Of a stretch of DNA of 64,000 bases, positions 42,601-53,762 are shown piece by piece. Each line of letters starts with the position of its first letter. Within the stretch, counting starts at the first letter, position 1. A program made the translations under genes and the position numbers. This DNA comes from Geopseudomonas sagittaria (lineage in GTDB: Bacteria > Pseudomonadota > Gammaproteobacteria > Pseudomonadales > Pseudomonadaceae). Under the pieces are notes generated by a model. The model was given only the letters and a program-made list of their open reading frames with translations. It had not been told where the DNA came from and made no database searches. The stretch lies in assembly GCF_900115715.1 (NCBI RefSeq), contig NZ_FOXM01000007.1, positions 124,001 to 188,000 of the forward strand, written 5' to 3'.

Positions 42601-43105
42601 GCAGCGCGCCGCGCACGGCGAACTCGCCGTGCTCGTAGACGGTGTCCACGCAGCGGTAGCCGGCGGCCTCCAGGCGTGCGCGGGTGGTATCGACGTTGAG
42701 GCGCTGGCCGACATCCAGCACCAGGCTGGAGCCGAGCAGGAAGGTCGGCGGCGGCAGGCGGTGCAGGGCGGTGGCGATCGGCACCACCAGCACGCCGTGC
42801 TTGAGTTCGGGCAAGCGGTAGAGGCTGGCGATGCGCTGGGAGATGATGTCCTGGTGCGGCGAGAACACGTCGTAGGGCAGGGTTTCCCAGTCGGGGAAGT
42901 GCAGCACCGGCAGGTCGGGGGCGAAGAAGCGCAGCTCCTCCTGCAGGCGCTCGGCGCTCTGGCTGTCGGCGGTCAACAGCAGGGTGAAGCGCTGCGCGGC
43001 GCCGGCGGCCTCGGCGATCGCCAGGCCCTGGGCGGCGCCGGACAGATTGCCCCAGTGTTGTTTGCCGGAAGCGGCCGGCAGGCTCGGAAGACGCAGTACG
43101 GTCAC
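39665..43105 (-). CDS. mfd: Transcription-repair coupling factor Mfd
   Basis: A 1146-residue ATPase that pushes stalled RNA polymerase off DNA and recruits UvrA. The N-terminal UvrB-homology part is PDWETLPYDVFSPHQDIISQ. The RNA polymerase-interaction domain reads GAPVVHIDHGVGRYHGL. The RecG-like translocase has Walker A CGDVGFGKTEVAMRAAF, motif II IIDEEHRFGVRQKE, and LTLTATPIPRTLNMA. The TRG motif region and a C-terminal UvrA-inhibiting domain follow. The start is a GTG at 43105. It diverges from the GAPDH gene. Confidence 0.96.
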   Translation of the reverse strand: MTVLRLPSLPAASGKQHWGNLSGAAQGLAIAEAAGAAQRFTLLLTADSQSAERLQEELRFFAPDLPVLHFPDWETLPYDVFSPHQDIISQRIASLYRLPELKHGVLVVPIATALHRLPPPTFLLGSSLVLDVGQRLNVDTTRARLEAAGYRCVDTVYEHGEFAVRGALLDLYPMGSPLPYRIDLFDDEIETLRTFDPETQRSVDKVDSVRLLPAREFPMQKEAVASFRARFRERFDVDYRRCPLYQDLSSGLAPAGIEYYLPLFFEQTATLFDYLPGDTQVFSLPGIEQAAEQFWGDVRNRYEERRVDPERPLLPPAELFLPVEDCFARLKSWPRVIADQQEVSTGVGRERFAARVLPDLAIQAKAGEPLAALRRFLEEYPGRVLFCAESAGRREALLELLARLKLKPREVDGWPGFVAASERLAITIAPLDEGLLLDELALIPESPLFGHRVMQRRRRDKGRDAGDNVIKNLTELREGAPVVHIDHGVGRYHGLVTLEVEGQAAEFLMLEYAEEAKLYVPVASLHLIARYTGADDAQAPLHRLGSETWQKAKRKAAEQVRDVAAELLDVYARRAAREGYAFSDPQLDYETFSAGFPFEETPDQQAAIDAVRADMLAAKPMDRLVCGDVGFGKTEVAMRAAFIAVHSGKQVAVLVPTTLLAQQHYNSFRDRFADWPVKVEVMSRFKSAKEVREAELLLAEGKVDIVIGTHKLLQEDVKFRDLGLVIIDEEHRFGVRQKEQLKALRSEVDILTLTATPIPRTLNMAVSGMRDLSIIATPPARRLSVRTFVMEQQNTVIKEALLRELLRGGQVYYLHNDVKTIEKCAAELAELVPEARIGIGHGQMRERELEQVMGDFYHKRFNVLVASTIIETGIDVPSANTIIIERADKFGLAQLHQLRGRVGRSHHQAYAYLLTPARKQMTDDAQKRLEAIANAQDLGAGFVLATHDLEIRGAGELLGEGQSGQIQAVGFTLYMEMLERAVKAIRKGEQPNLEQPLGGGPEINLRLPALIPEDYLPDVHARLILYKRIASAEDERALNELQVEMIDRFGLLPEPAKNLMRLTLLKLQAEQLGIKKVDAGPQGGRIEFTAHTPVEPLTLIKLIQSQPSRYKFEGATVFKFQVPMERPEQRFNTLEALFERLTPPSA

Positions 43106-43180
43106 GGGCGACTCTGGATGGCGACAAAGGCCCGATTGTAGCGGGCGGGTGCGCCAGCTGTCAGCGCTCGCCGGGGCACG

Positions 43181-43209
43181 TTGCCCGAAAGCGCCGGGGC
43201 CGTCATAAT
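43181..43209 (+). promoter_or_regulatory. Probable sigma-70 promoter of the GAPDH gene
   Basis: TTGCCC (43181-43186) and CATAAT (43204-43209) are separated by 17 bases. The start codon lies 42 bases further on. Confidence 0.55.
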
Positions 43210-43251
43210 GTAGCCCTTTTTGTCATCTCCTACATGTGGAAGGTAGCGCCC

Positions 43252-44694
43252 GTGAACCAGAAGACCGACCAGTGCCTTGGTGAGTGGATTGACCGCGAGG
43301 CCCTCGCTGAGGCCATGATTCCGCTGATCGGCCAGCTTTATCGCAACAATAAAGTGGTGACCTCGATCTACGGTCGCGGCCTGATCAATCGTTCGGTAAT
43401 CGGCATCCTCAAGGCGCATCGCTTCGCCCGCCAGATCGACGATGCCGAGCTGTCGGTCCACGACACCTTCCCGATCCTGCAGGCGATGAGCCAGCTGGAG
43501 CTGGGTGCTGCTTCCGTCGATCTCGGTCGTATGGCCGTCAAGTTCAAGCACGAAGGCAACGGGCGCAGCGCCGAGCAGTTCGTCCGTGAAGAGCTGGCCG
43601 CGGTGGTTGGCAAGCAGGGCAGCAACGGTCATCAGGGCACCGACGTGGTGCTGTACGGTTTCGGTCGCATCGGCCGCCTGCTGGCGCGCATCATGATCGA
43701 GAAGACCGGTGGCGGCGACGGCCTGCGCCTGCGCGCCATCGTCGTGCGCAAGGGCGCCGAGAACGATCTGGTCAAGCGTGCCAGCCTGCTGCGCCGCGAC
43801 TCTGTGCACGGCTCCTTCAACGGCACCATCACCATTGACGAGGAGAACAACACCATCCTCGCCAACGGCAACCTGATTCAGGTGATCTACTCCAACGATC
43901 CGACCACCGTGGACTACACCGCCTACGGCATCAAGGACGCCATCGTTGTTGACAACACCGGCAAGTGGCGCGATGCAGAAGGCCTCGGACAGCACCTCAA
44001 GTGCCCGGGCGTGGCCCGCGTGCTGCTGACCGCGCCGGGCAAGGGCGAGATCAAGAACATCGTTCACGGCATCAACCACGGCCTGATCACCGACGAGGAC
44101 AAGATCCTCTCCGCGGCGTCCTGCACCACCAACGCCATCGTGCCGGTGCTCAAGGCGGTCTACGACAAGTTCGGCATCGTCCACGGCCACGTGGAGACCG
44201 TGCACTCCTACACCAACGACCAGAACCTGATCGACAACTTCCACAAGGGCAACCGTCGTGGTCGCAGCGCTGCGCTGAACATGGTGATCACCGAGACCGG
44301 TGCCGCCACCGCAGCCGCCAAGGCCCTGCCGGTGCTGAAGGGCAAGCTGACCGGCAACGCCATTCGCGTACCGACGCCGAACGTGTCCATGGCCATTCTC
44401 AACCTGAGTCTGGAAAAGGCCACCAGCCGCGACGAGATCAACGAGTATCTGCGCCACATGGCGCTGCACTCCGAGCTGCACAAGCAGATCGACTTCACCA
44501 ACTCGCCGGAAGTGGTGTCCACCGACTTCGTCGGTTCCCGTCACGCCGGTGTGGTGGATGCCGAAGCCACCATCTGCAACGACAACCGCGTCGTGCTGTA
44601 CGTGTGGTACGACAACGAGTTCGGCTACAGCTGCCAGGTGGTGCGTGTGCTGGAAGACGTGGCCGGGGTCAACCCGCCGGCCTTCCCGCGCTGA
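43252..44694 (+). CDS. Glyceraldehyde-3-phosphate dehydrogenase, long form
   Basis: A 480-residue NAD(P)-dependent GAPDH. The dehydrogenase core begins near residue 128 with DVVLYGFGRIGRLLARIMIE. The catalytic Cys is in SAASCTTNAIVPVL, with NMVITETGAATAAAKALP, TPNVSMAIL and WYDNEFGYSCQVVRV after it. Ahead of it lie about 125 extra residues (CLGEWIDREALAEAMIPLIG, then VVTSIYGRGLINRSVIGILK) of unknown role, which P. aeruginosa PA3001 also has. I use the GTG at 43252 because GGAAGG lies eight bases upstream; the ATG at 43234 has no Shine-Dalgarno. Long forms are thought to serve mainly gluconeogenesis. Confidence 0.9.
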   Translation: MNQKTDQCLGEWIDREALAEAMIPLIGQLYRNNKVVTSIYGRGLINRSVIGILKAHRFARQIDDAELSVHDTFPILQAMSQLELGAASVDLGRMAVKFKHEGNGRSAEQFVREELAAVVGKQGSNGHQGTDVVLYGFGRIGRLLARIMIEKTGGGDGLRLRAIVVRKGAENDLVKRASLLRRDSVHGSFNGTITIDEENNTILANGNLIQVIYSNDPTTVDYTAYGIKDAIVVDNTGKWRDAEGLGQHLKCPGVARVLLTAPGKGEIKNIVHGINHGLITDEDKILSAASCTTNAIVPVLKAVYDKFGIVHGHVETVHSYTNDQNLIDNFHKGNRRGRSAALNMVITETGAATAAAKALPVLKGKLTGNAIRVPTPNVSMAILNLSLEKATSRDEINEYLRHMALHSELHKQIDFTNSPEVVSTDFVGSRHAGVVDAEATICNDNRVVLYVWYDNEFGYSCQVVRVLEDVAGVNPPAFPR

Positions 44695-46395
<1,701 letters not shown>

Positions 46396-46397
46396 AC

Positions 46398-47609
46398 ATG
46401 GGCGTGCGCGAATATCTCGACAAGATCGAGCACAACTTCGAAAAAGGCGGCAAATACGAGAAGTGGTACGCCCTGTATGAAGCAGTGGACACCTTCTTCT
46501 ATCGCCCCGGCAGCGTGACCAAGACCACGGCCCACGTGCGTGACGGCATCGACCTCAAGCGCATGATGATCACCGTGTGGCTGTGCACCTTCCCGGCGAT
46601 GTTCTTCGGCATGTGGAACGTCGGCTACCAGGCCAACCTGATCTTCGCCCAGAGCCCCGAGCTGCTGGCGGCGCAGGATGGCTGGCGCTTCAGCCTGATC
46701 GGCGCGCTGGCCGGTTTCGATCCGAACAGCCTGTGGGACTGCTTCATCCAGGGCGCGGCGTACTTCCTGCCGATCTACCTGGTGACCTTCATCGTCGGCG
46801 GTTTCTGGGAGGTGCTGTTCGCTTCCATCCGTCGTCACGAGGTCAACGAAGGCTTCTTCGTCACCTCCGTGCTGTTCGCCCTGATCCTGCCGCCGAGCAT
46901 CCCGCTGTGGCAGGTCGCCCTGGGCATCAGCTTCGGCGTGGTGATCGCCAAGGAAGTGTTCGGCGGTACCGGCAAGAACTTCCTCAACCCGGCGCTGGCC
47001 GGTCGGGCCTTTCTGTTCTTCGCCTACCCGGCGCAACTGTCGGGTGACGGCGTGTGGACCGCGGTGGACGGCTATGTCGGCGCCACCAGCCTGAGCCTGG
47101 GCGCCGCCGGCGGGGTGGAAGCCATCGTCGGCCAGGGCATCACCTGGATGGACGCCTTCATCGGCACCATTCACGGCTCGGTCGGCGAAACCAGCACCCT
47201 GGCCATCTTCATCGGTGGCGCCGTGCTGCTGCTGACCAAGATCGCCTCCTGGCGCATCGTCGCCGGCGTGATGATCGGCATGGTGGCCACCAGCACGCTG
47301 TTCAACGTCATCGGCTCGGATACCAATCCGATGTTCGCCATGCCCTGGCACTGGCATCTGGTGGTCGGCGGTTTCGCCTTCGCCATGCTGTTCATGGCCA
47401 CCGACCCGGTTTCGGCGTCGATGACCAATACCGGCAAGTGGCTGTTCGGCGCCCTCATCGGCCTGATGGTGGTGCTGATCCGTGTGGTCAACCCGGCATT
47501 CCCGGAAGGCATGATGCTGGCGATCCTGTTCGCCAACCTGTTTGCACCGCTGATCGACCACTTCGTCGTTCAGGCCAATATCAAGCGGAGGCTGGCACGC
47601 AATGTCTAG
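46398..47609 (+). CDS. nqrB: Na+-NQR subunit B
   Basis: A 403-residue integral membrane subunit with about ten helices. It carries covalently bound FMN, and the flavinylation motif S/T-G-A-T is visible in [14 protein letters not shown], where the Thr is the attachment site. Riboflavin and quinone are also bound in this region. [20 protein letters not shown] and [20 protein letters not shown] are typical. GGAGGGC precedes the ATG at 46398. Its end overlaps nqrC by eight bases. Confidence 0.97.
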   Translation: MGVREYLDKIEHNFEKGGKYEKWYALYEAVDTFFYRPGSVTKTTAHVRDGIDLKRMMITVWLCTFPAMFFGMWNVGYQANLIFAQSPELLAAQDGWRFSLIGALAGFDPNSLWDCFIQGAAYFLPIYLVTFIVGGFWEVLFASIRRHEVNEGFFVTSVLFALILPPSIPLWQVALGISFGVVIAKEVFGGTGKNFLNPALAGRAFLFFAYPAQLSGDGVWTAVDGYVGATSLSLGAAGGVEAIVGQGITWMDAFIGTIHGSVGETSTLAIFIGGAVLLLTKIASWRIVAGVMIGMVATSTLFNVIGSDTNPMFAMPWHWHLVVGGFAFAMLFMATDPVSASMTNTGKWLFGALIGLMVVLIRVVNPAFPEGMMLAILFANLFAPLIDHFVVQANIKRRLARNV

Positions 47610-48393
47610 TCAAAAAGAGTCGACTGCCCGCACCCTGATGGTGGCGCTGGTGGTCTGCCTGGTGTGCTCGGTGTTCGTCGCCGGCGCCGCCGTGGCGCTG
47701 AAGCCGACCCAGGTCGAGAATCGTCAGCTGGACAAGCAGCGCAGCATCCTGGCCATCGCCGGCCTCGGTGAGGCCGAGATGTCCGCCAAGCAGATCAAGG
47801 AGCTGTTCGCCAGCCGCATCCGTGCGCGCGTGGTCGATCTGCAGACCGGCAAGTTCACCGACGAGCTGAATGCCGCGACCTTCGATCCGCTCAAGGCGTC
47901 CAAGGATCCCAAGCTGTCCGACGCCCTGCCGGGCGCCGACGACATCGCCTCGATCAAGCGTCGCGAGCGCTTCACCACCGTCTATCTGGTGGAAAGCGCC
48001 GACGGCCAGATGGAAACCCTGATCCTGCCGGTGCGCGGCTACGGCCTGTGGTCGACCCTGCACGGCTTCATGGCGGTCAAGGGCGACCTCAATACCGTGG
48101 CCGGCTTCGGCTTCTACCAGCACGCCGAGACTCCCGGTCTGGGCGGCGAGGTGGACAACCCGAAGTGGAAGGCGCTGTGGCCGGGCAAGACCCTGTTCAA
48201 CGAGCAGGGCGAGCCGGTCATCGCGATCATCAAGGGCAGTGTCGATCCGCAGAGTGCGCAGGCAACTCATCAGGTCGACGGCCTGGCCGGTGCGACCCTG
48301 ACCAGCAAGGGCGTCGACAACCTGCTGAAGTTCTGGCTGGGCCAGGGCGGCTTCGGCTCCTTCATTGCTAATCTGCGCGCTGGGGAGGCTTGA
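47602..48393 (+). CDS. nqrC: Na+-NQR subunit C
   Basis: A 263-residue subunit with one N-terminal transmembrane helix ([20 protein letters not shown]) and a periplasmic domain. The C-terminal FMN attachment motif is [18 protein letters not shown], where ApbE links FMN to Thr. [18 protein letters not shown] is a further family marker. It begins inside the 3' end of nqrB, so translation is coupled. Confidence 0.97.
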   Translation: MSSQKESTARTLMVALVVCLVCSVFVAGAAVALKPTQVENRQLDKQRSILAIAGLGEAEMSAKQIKELFASRIRARVVDLQTGKFTDELNAATFDPLKASKDPKLSDALPGADDIASIKRRERFTTVYLVESADGQMETLILPVRGYGLWSTLHGFMAVKGDLNTVAGFGFYQHAETPGLGGEVDNPKWKALWPGKTLFNEQGEPVIAIIKGSVDPQSAQATHQVDGLAGATLTSKGVDNLLKFWLGQGGFGSFIANLRAGEA

Positions 48394-48395
48394 TC

Positions 48396-49064
48396 ATGTC
48401 CCAACCGACAATCAAGGAAGTCCTGCTTAATCCGGTCTTCAACAACAACCCCATCGGCCTGCAGATCCTCGGCATCTGCTCGGCGCTGGCGGTGACCTCT
48501 AACCTGAAGACCGCGCTGGTGATGTCGATCGCCCTGACCCTGGTGACCGGCTTCTCCAACCTGTTCATCTCGCTGATCCGCAGCCAGATCCCCAGCTCGA
48601 TCCGCATGATCGTGCAGATGGTGATCATCGCGTCCCTGGTGATCCTGGTTGACCAGGTGCTCAAGGCGTTCGCCTACAGTCTGTCCAAGCAGCTGTCGGT
48701 ATTCGTCGGCCTGATCATCACCAACTGCATCGTGATGGGCCGCGCCGAGGCCTTCGCCATGCAGAACCCGCCGGTGCTGTCGTTCTTCGACGGCATTGGC
48801 AACGGTCTGGGCTACAGCGCCATGCTGATCGTGCTCGGCATCGTTCGCGAGCTGTTCGGCGCCGGCAAGCTGCTGGGCTTCGAGATCCTCCCGGTGGTCA
48901 ATGACGGTGGCTGGTACCTGCCCAACGGCATGCTGCTGCTGCCGCCCTCGGCGTTCTTCCTGATCGGCCTGATCATCTGGGGGCTGCGTACCTGGAAGAC
49001 CGTCCAGGTCGAGGCGCCGAGCTTCAAGATGGCTTCGCAAGTCCAGAGCAAGGAGGCCTACTGA
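48396..49064 (+). CDS. nqrD: Na+-NQR subunit D
   Basis: A 222-residue integral membrane subunit of the NqrD/RnfE family with about six helices. Markers are [20 protein letters not shown] and [15 protein letters not shown], which contains one of the cysteines that coordinate the intramembrane iron-sulfur cluster shared with NqrE. The ATG at 48396 has GGGGAGG seven bases upstream. An upstream in-frame TTG at 48390 is a less likely start. Confidence 0.96.
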   Translation: MSQPTIKEVLLNPVFNNNPIGLQILGICSALAVTSNLKTALVMSIALTLVTGFSNLFISLIRSQIPSSIRMIVQMVIIASLVILVDQVLKAFAYSLSKQLSVFVGLIITNCIVMGRAEAFAMQNPPVLSFFDGIGNGLGYSAMLIVLGIVRELFGAGKLLGFEILPVVNDGGWYLPNGMLLLPPSAFFLIGLIIWGLRTWKTVQVEAPSFKMASQVQSKEAY

Positions 49065-49672
49065 TGGAACACTACATCAGCCTGTTCGTGAAGGCCGTGT
49101 TCGTGGAGAACATGGCGCTGGCCTTCTTCCTCGGCATGTGCACCTTCATCGCCATTTCCAAGAAAGTGGAAACGGCGATCGGTCTGGGTATCGCGGTTAC
49201 CGTGGTGCAGGCCATCACCGTGCCGGCCAACAACCTGATCTACACCTACCTGCTCAAGGACGGCGCGCTGGCCTGGGCCGGCCTGCCGGAGGTGGACCTC
49301 AGCTTCCTCGGCCTGCTCAGCTACATCGGTGTGATCGCCGCCATCGTGCAGATCCTCGAGATGCTCCTCGACAAGTACGTGCCCTCGCTCTACAACGCGC
49401 TGGGCGTGTTCCTGCCGCTGATCACGGTGAACTGCGCCATCATGGGCGGCACCCTGTTCATGGTCGAGCGCGACTACAACCTCTCCGAGAGCGTGGTCTA
49501 CGGTCTGGGCTCGGGCTTCTCCTGGGCGCTGGCGATTGCCGTGCTCGCCGGTGTGCGCGAGAAGCTCAAGTACAGCGACGTTCCCGCCGGTCTGCAGGGG
49601 CTGGGTATCACCTTCATCACCATCGGACTGATGTCGCTGGGCTTCATGTCCTTCTCCGGTGTGCAGCTCTAA
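49064..49672 (+). CDS. nqrE: Na+-NQR subunit E
   Basis: A 202-residue integral membrane subunit of the NqrE/RnfA family. It starts [20 protein letters not shown] and contains [20 protein letters not shown] with the cluster-binding Cys, mirroring NqrD. The start ATG shares one base with the nqrD stop (TGATG), so translation is coupled. Confidence 0.97.
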   Translation: MEHYISLFVKAVFVENMALAFFLGMCTFIAISKKVETAIGLGIAVTVVQAITVPANNLIYTYLLKDGALAWAGLPEVDLSFLGLLSYIGVIAAIVQILEMLLDKYVPSLYNALGVFLPLITVNCAIMGGTLFMVERDYNLSESVVYGLGSGFSWALAIAVLAGVREKLKYSDVPAGLQGLGITFITIGLMSLGFMSFSGVQL

Positions 49673-49687
49673 GGAAGGGATGAACAG

Positions 49688-50914
49688 ATGATCAATTTCG
49701 AGATTTTCCTCGCCATCGGGATGTTCACCGCCATCGTGCTCGCACTGGTGGTGATCATCCTCGCGGCACGCGCCAAGCTGGTGTCCAGCGGCGACGTGAC
49801 CATCGAGATCAACGGCGAGAAGACCATTACCGTGCCGGCCGGCGGCAAGCTGCTGCAGACCCTGGCCAACAACAACATCTTCCTGTCCTCCGCCTGTGGC
49901 GGCGGCGGCACCTGCGCGCAGTGCAAGTGCGTCGTCGAGTCGGGTGGCGGCGAGATGCTGCCGACCGAGGAGTCGCACTTCACCAAGCGCGAGGCCAAGG
50001 CCGGCTGGCGCCTGTCCTGCCAGACTCCGGTCAAGCAGGACATGAAGATCGAAGTCCCCGAAGAAGTGTTCGGCGTGAAGAAGTGGGAATGCACTGTGCA
50101 GTCCAACCCCAACGTCGCCACCTTCATCAAGGAGCTGACCCTCAAGCTGCCGGAAGGCGAGAACGTCGACTTCCGCGCTGGCGGTTACGTGCAGCTGGAG
50201 TGCCCGCCGCACGTGGTCAACTACAAGGACTTCGACATCCAGCCCGAGTACCGCGGCGACTGGGACAAGTTCAACATGTGGCGCTACGTGTCCAAGGTGG
50301 ACGAGCCGACCATTCGCGCCTATTCCATGGCCAACTACCCGGAAGAGCGCGGGCTGGTGAAGTTCAACATCCGCATCGCCTCGCCGCCGCCGGGCAAGGA
50401 CGAGATCCCGCCGGGCAAGATGTCCTCGTTCGTGTTCAACCTCAAGCCGGGCGACAAGATCACCGTATACGGACCCTTCGGCGAGTTCTTCGCCAAGGAC
50501 ACCGACAACGAGATGGTGTTCATCGGCGGCGGTGCCGGCATGGCGCCGATGCGCTCGCACATCTTCGACCAGCTCAAGCGCCTGAAGTCTACCCGCAAGA
50601 TCAGCTTCTGGTACGGTGCGCGCTCCATGCGCGAGGCGTTCTACGTCGAGGAATACGACCAGTTGCAGGCGGAGAACCCGAACTTCAAGTGGCACCTGGC
50701 GCTGTCCGATCCGCAGCCCGAGGACAACTGGACCGGCCTCAAGGGCTTCATCCACAACGTGCTGTTCGAGAACTACCTGAAGGACCATCCGGCGCCGGAG
50801 GACTGCGAGTTCTACATGTGCGGCCCGCCGATGATGAACGCTGCGGTGATCAAGATGCTGCTGGATCTCGGTGTGGAGCGCGAAAACATCCTGCTCGACG
50901 ACTTCGGCGGCTAG
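49688..50914 (+). CDS. nqrF: Na+-NQR subunit F (NADH dehydrogenase module)
   Basis: A 408-residue subunit. An N-terminal membrane anchor ([20 protein letters not shown]) is followed by a plant-type [2Fe-2S] ferredoxin domain ([15 protein letters not shown], with the fourth Cys in RLSCQTPV). Then come an FAD-binding domain ([20 protein letters not shown]) and an NADH-binding domain ([19 protein letters not shown], with [16 protein letters not shown]). Electrons enter the complex here from NADH. It lies 15 bases after nqrE. Confidence 0.97.
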   Translation: MINFEIFLAIGMFTAIVLALVVIILAARAKLVSSGDVTIEINGEKTITVPAGGKLLQTLANNNIFLSSACGGGGTCAQCKCVVESGGGEMLPTEESHFTKREAKAGWRLSCQTPVKQDMKIEVPEEVFGVKKWECTVQSNPNVATFIKELTLKLPEGENVDFRAGGYVQLECPPHVVNYKDFDIQPEYRGDWDKFNMWRYVSKVDEPTIRAYSMANYPEERGLVKFNIRIASPPPGKDEIPPGKMSSFVFNLKPGDKITVYGPFGEFFAKDTDNEMVFIGGGAGMAPMRSHIFDQLKRLKSTRKISFWYGARSMREAFYVEEYDQLQAENPNFKWHLALSDPQPEDNWTGLKGFIHNVLFENYLKDHPAPEDCEFYMCGPPMMNAAVIKMLLDLGVERENILLDDFGG

Positions 50915-50919
50915 CCCCG

Positions 50920-51951
50920 ATGTCCCTGGCAGCACTGCTGCGGCCCGTCATCGCTGTCGCCTGTGCGACAGCCCTGACGGGCTGTTTGTTTTCCGATCCG
51001 CTGGAGTCCTTCGGCGGTCCGACCATGGGCAGCACCTACGCGGTGAAGTACGTGCGTGCCGACGGGGTGGCGGATGTCGCCACCCTGCAGGCCGGCGTCG
51101 AGGCGATCCTCGCCGAGGTCGACAGCCAGATGTCCACCTACCGCGACGACTCGCTGATCGAGCGGTTCAATCGCGCGCCGGCCGGTACCTGCATGGCGAT
51201 GCCGCGCGATGTGCTGGAGCTGGTGCGCCTGGGCGAGGGCTTGTCGCTGCAGAGCGATGGCGCCTTCGACCTGACCATCGAGCCGCTGCTCAACCTGTGG
51301 GGCTTCGGACCCAAGTCGCGCGGCGAGCAGGTACCGAGTGCCGAGGCGATTGCCGCCGCCCGCGAGCGCGTCGGTCATCGCCACCTGCGCATCGACGGCG
51401 AGCAGCTGTGCAAGGACGTCAAGCTGCAGGTGGACTTCAACAGCATCGCCGCCGGCCACGCGGTCGATCGCATCGCCGCCTGGCTGGAGCAGCAGGGCGT
51501 GGCCAGCTACCTAGTGGAGGCCACCGGCGAGCTCAAGGGGCGCGGACGCAAGCCGGACGGCTCGCCCTGGCGCATCGCCGTCGAGGAGCCGCGCACCGAT
51601 CAGCGCGTGGCACAGAAGGTGCTTGAACTGGACGGCTACGGCGTATCGACCTCGGGTGACTACCGCAACTACTTCGAGGAAAATGGTCGGCGCTACTCGC
51701 ATACCCTCGATCCGCGCAGCGGCGCACCGATTACCCACCGCCTGGCAGCGGTGACCGTGCTGCATCCCAAGGCCTTGCTGGCCGACGGCCTGTCCACCCT
51801 GCTGATGGTGCTGGGGCCGGAGGAGGGCGTAATCTGGGCGGAGCGACAGGGGATCGCGGCGTTCTTCGTCACCCGCGCGGGTGAAGGCTACGTCACCCAC
51901 GCAACCAAGGCTTTTGACGCGCTGATGGCAGCGCAAGGAGAACGACCATGA
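50920..51951 (+). CDS. apbE: FAD:protein FMN transferase ApbE
   Basis: A 343-residue lipoprotein with signal and lipobox (VIAVACATALTGCLF). It transfers FMN from FAD to the Thr of the S/T-G-A-T motifs of NqrB and NqrC. Seen are GGPTMGSTYAVKYV, the substrate loop DGAFDLTIEPLLNLWGFG, VDFNSIAAGHAVDRI and the Mg-binding late motif HTLDPRSGAPITHRL and ALLADGLSTLLMVLG. Its place directly after nqrF and before nqrM shows its job. It overlaps nqrM by four bases. Confidence 0.95.
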   Translation: MSLAALLRPVIAVACATALTGCLFSDPLESFGGPTMGSTYAVKYVRADGVADVATLQAGVEAILAEVDSQMSTYRDDSLIERFNRAPAGTCMAMPRDVLELVRLGEGLSLQSDGAFDLTIEPLLNLWGFGPKSRGEQVPSAEAIAAARERVGHRHLRIDGEQLCKDVKLQVDFNSIAAGHAVDRIAAWLEQQGVASYLVEATGELKGRGRKPDGSPWRIAVEEPRTDQRVAQKVLELDGYGVSTSGDYRNYFEENGRRYSHTLDPRSGAPITHRLAAVTVLHPKALLADGLSTLLMVLGPEEGVIWAERQGIAAFFVTRAGEGYVTHATKAFDALMAAQGERP

Positions 51952-52184
51952 CCTGGTTACTGGCTTTTGCGCTCATGTTGCTGGTGGTATTCGGCATGGC
52001 TATCGGGGTGATCATGGGGCGCAAGCCGATCGCCGGCTCCTGTGGTGGCATCGCCAATCTGGGCATCGAGAAGGACGAGTGTCCGATCTGTGGCGGTGAC
52101 ACCCAGAAGTGCGAGGAAGCCAACAGCGAGGGTGACGGCAAGCCGTCCCCGGTGCAGGCCTACGACGCGACCCGTCGCAGCTGA
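51948..52184 (+). CDS. nqrM: Na+-NQR maturation protein NqrM
   Basis: A 78-residue protein (DUF539) with one N-terminal membrane helix (LLAFALMLLVVFGMAIGVIM). A conserved cysteine set follows: GSCGGIANLGIEKDECPICG with a further Cys in QKCEEA. NqrM is known to be needed for assembly of the NQR complex, probably by delivering iron for the intramembrane cluster between NqrD and NqrE. Its start overlaps the apbE stop (ATGA), and an intrinsic terminator follows, so this is the last gene of the operon. Confidence 0.95.
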   Translation: MTWLLAFALMLLVVFGMAIGVIMGRKPIAGSCGGIANLGIEKDECPICGGDTQKCEEANSEGDGKPSPVQAYDATRRS

Positions 52185-52190
52185 ACCCCG

Positions 52191-52221
52191 ACGGGGCAGT
52201 GAGCATCACTGCCCCGTTTTT
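52191..52221 (+). terminator. Intrinsic terminator of the nqr operon
   Basis: ACGGGGCAGTGA and TCACTGCCCCGT flank GCA and are followed by TTTT. It lies seven bases after nqrM. Confidence 0.92.
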
Positions 52222-52325
52222 ATTTACGGTCGCCGACCGCGAGCCATGGGGCTCGCGGCATGAATGCGGCGCCGGATGTGAGGCCCGCCTGATGCGGGTT
52301 GCAGTTTGTCCCTAAGGAGTGACAG

Positions 52326-53720
52326 ATGGCCGTCTACAACTATGACGTGGTGGTGCTGGGCTCGGGCCCGGCAGGTGAGGGGGCGGCGATGAGCGCCGCC
52401 AAGAGCGGGCGCAAGGTGGCGGTGGTGGATAGCCGCAAGCTGGTCGGTGGCAACTGCACGCACCTGGGCACCATCCCCTCGAAGGCCCTGCGTCATTCGG
52501 TCCGCCAGATTCTGCAGTTCAACACCAATCCGATGTTCCGCCAGATCGGCGAGCCGCGCTGGTTCTCCTTTCCCGATGTGCTGAAGAGCGCCGAACTGGT
52601 GATCGACAAGCAGGTCGCCTCGCGCACCGGCTACTACGCGCGCAACCGCGTCGACGTGTTCTTCGGTACCGCCAGTTTCGCCGACGAGCACACCATCGAG
52701 GTGGTGACCCACAACGGCGTGGTGGAAAAGCTGGTGACCAAGCAGGTGGTGGTGGCCACCGGCTCGCGCCCCTACCGTCCGGCCGATGTGGACTTCAGCC
52801 ATCCGCGCATCTACGACAGCGACACCATCCTCAATCTCAGCCACACCCCGCGGCGGATGATCATCTACGGAGCCGGGGTGATCGGTTGCGAGTATGCGTC
52901 GATCTTCAGTGGTCTGGGTGTGCTGGTCGACCTGATCGACAACCGCGACCAGCTGCTCAGCTTTCTCGACGACGAAATTTCCGATGCGTTGAGCTACCAC
53001 CTGCGCAACAACAACGTGCTGATCCGTCACAACGAGGAGTACGAGCGCATCGAGGGTCAGGATCACGGCGTGGTCCTGCACCTGAAGTCGGGCAAGAAGA
53101 TCAAGGCCGACGCCCTGCTGTGGTGCAACGGCCGCACCGGCAACACCGACAAGCTGGCCCTGGAGAACGTCGGCATCGAGGCCAACGGCCGCGGGCAGAT
53201 CGCCGTCGACCAGCACTACCGCACCAGCGTGGCGAACATCTACGCCGCCGGTGACGTGATCGGCTGGCCGAGCCTGGCCAGCGCCGCCTACGACCAGGGC
53301 CGCTCGGCCGCCGGCAGCATCGTTGAAGACGACAGCTGGCACTTCATCAATGACGTGCCGACCGGCATCTACACCATTCCGGAGATCAGCTCGATCGGCA
53401 AGAACGAGCAGGAGCTGACCAAGGAGAAGATCCCCTACGAGGTCGGCAAGGCGTTCTTCAAATCGATGGCCCGGGCGCAGATCTCCAACGAGCGGGTCGG
53501 CATGCTGAAGATCCTCTTCCATCGCGAGACCCTGCAGATCCTCGGCGTGCACTGCTTCGGCTACCAGGCTTCGGAGATCGTCCACATCGGCCAGGCGATC
53601 ATGAACCAGAAGGGTGAGGCGAATACCATCAAGTATTTCATCAACACCACCTTCAACTACCCGACCATGGCCGAAGCCTATCGGGTGGCGGCGTTCGACG
53701 GCCTCAACCGGCTTTTTTGA
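52326..53720 (+). CDS. sthA: Soluble pyridine nucleotide transhydrogenase
   Basis: A 464-residue flavoprotein of the disulfide reductase family that moves hydride between NADPH and NAD+. FAD binding is [14 protein letters not shown]. The usual redox disulfide C-x4-C is broken: [17 protein letters not shown] keeps only the first Cys, the mark of this enzyme. NAD binding is [19 protein letters not shown] and the FAD end motif is [27 protein letters not shown] precedes the ATG. It sits directly after the nqr operon, as PA2991 does, both dealing with NAD(P)H balance. Confidence 0.96.
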   Translation: MAVYNYDVVVLGSGPAGEGAAMSAAKSGRKVAVVDSRKLVGGNCTHLGTIPSKALRHSVRQILQFNTNPMFRQIGEPRWFSFPDVLKSAELVIDKQVASRTGYYARNRVDVFFGTASFADEHTIEVVTHNGVVEKLVTKQVVVATGSRPYRPADVDFSHPRIYDSDTILNLSHTPRRMIIYGAGVIGCEYASIFSGLGVLVDLIDNRDQLLSFLDDEISDALSYHLRNNNVLIRHNEEYERIEGQDHGVVLHLKSGKKIKADALLWCNGRTGNTDKLALENVGIEANGRGQIAVDQHYRTSVANIYAAGDVIGWPSLASAAYDQGRSAAGSIVEDDSWHFINDVPTGIYTIPEISSIGKNEQELTKEKIPYEVGKAFFKSMARAQISNERVGMLKILFHRETLQILGVHCFGYQASEIVHIGQAIMNQKGEANTIKYFINTTFNYPTMAEAYRVAAFDGLNRLF

Positions 53721-53762
53721 GCGGCTCCGACCGGTGGCCTGAACCGGTCGGAGACTGGCCGC

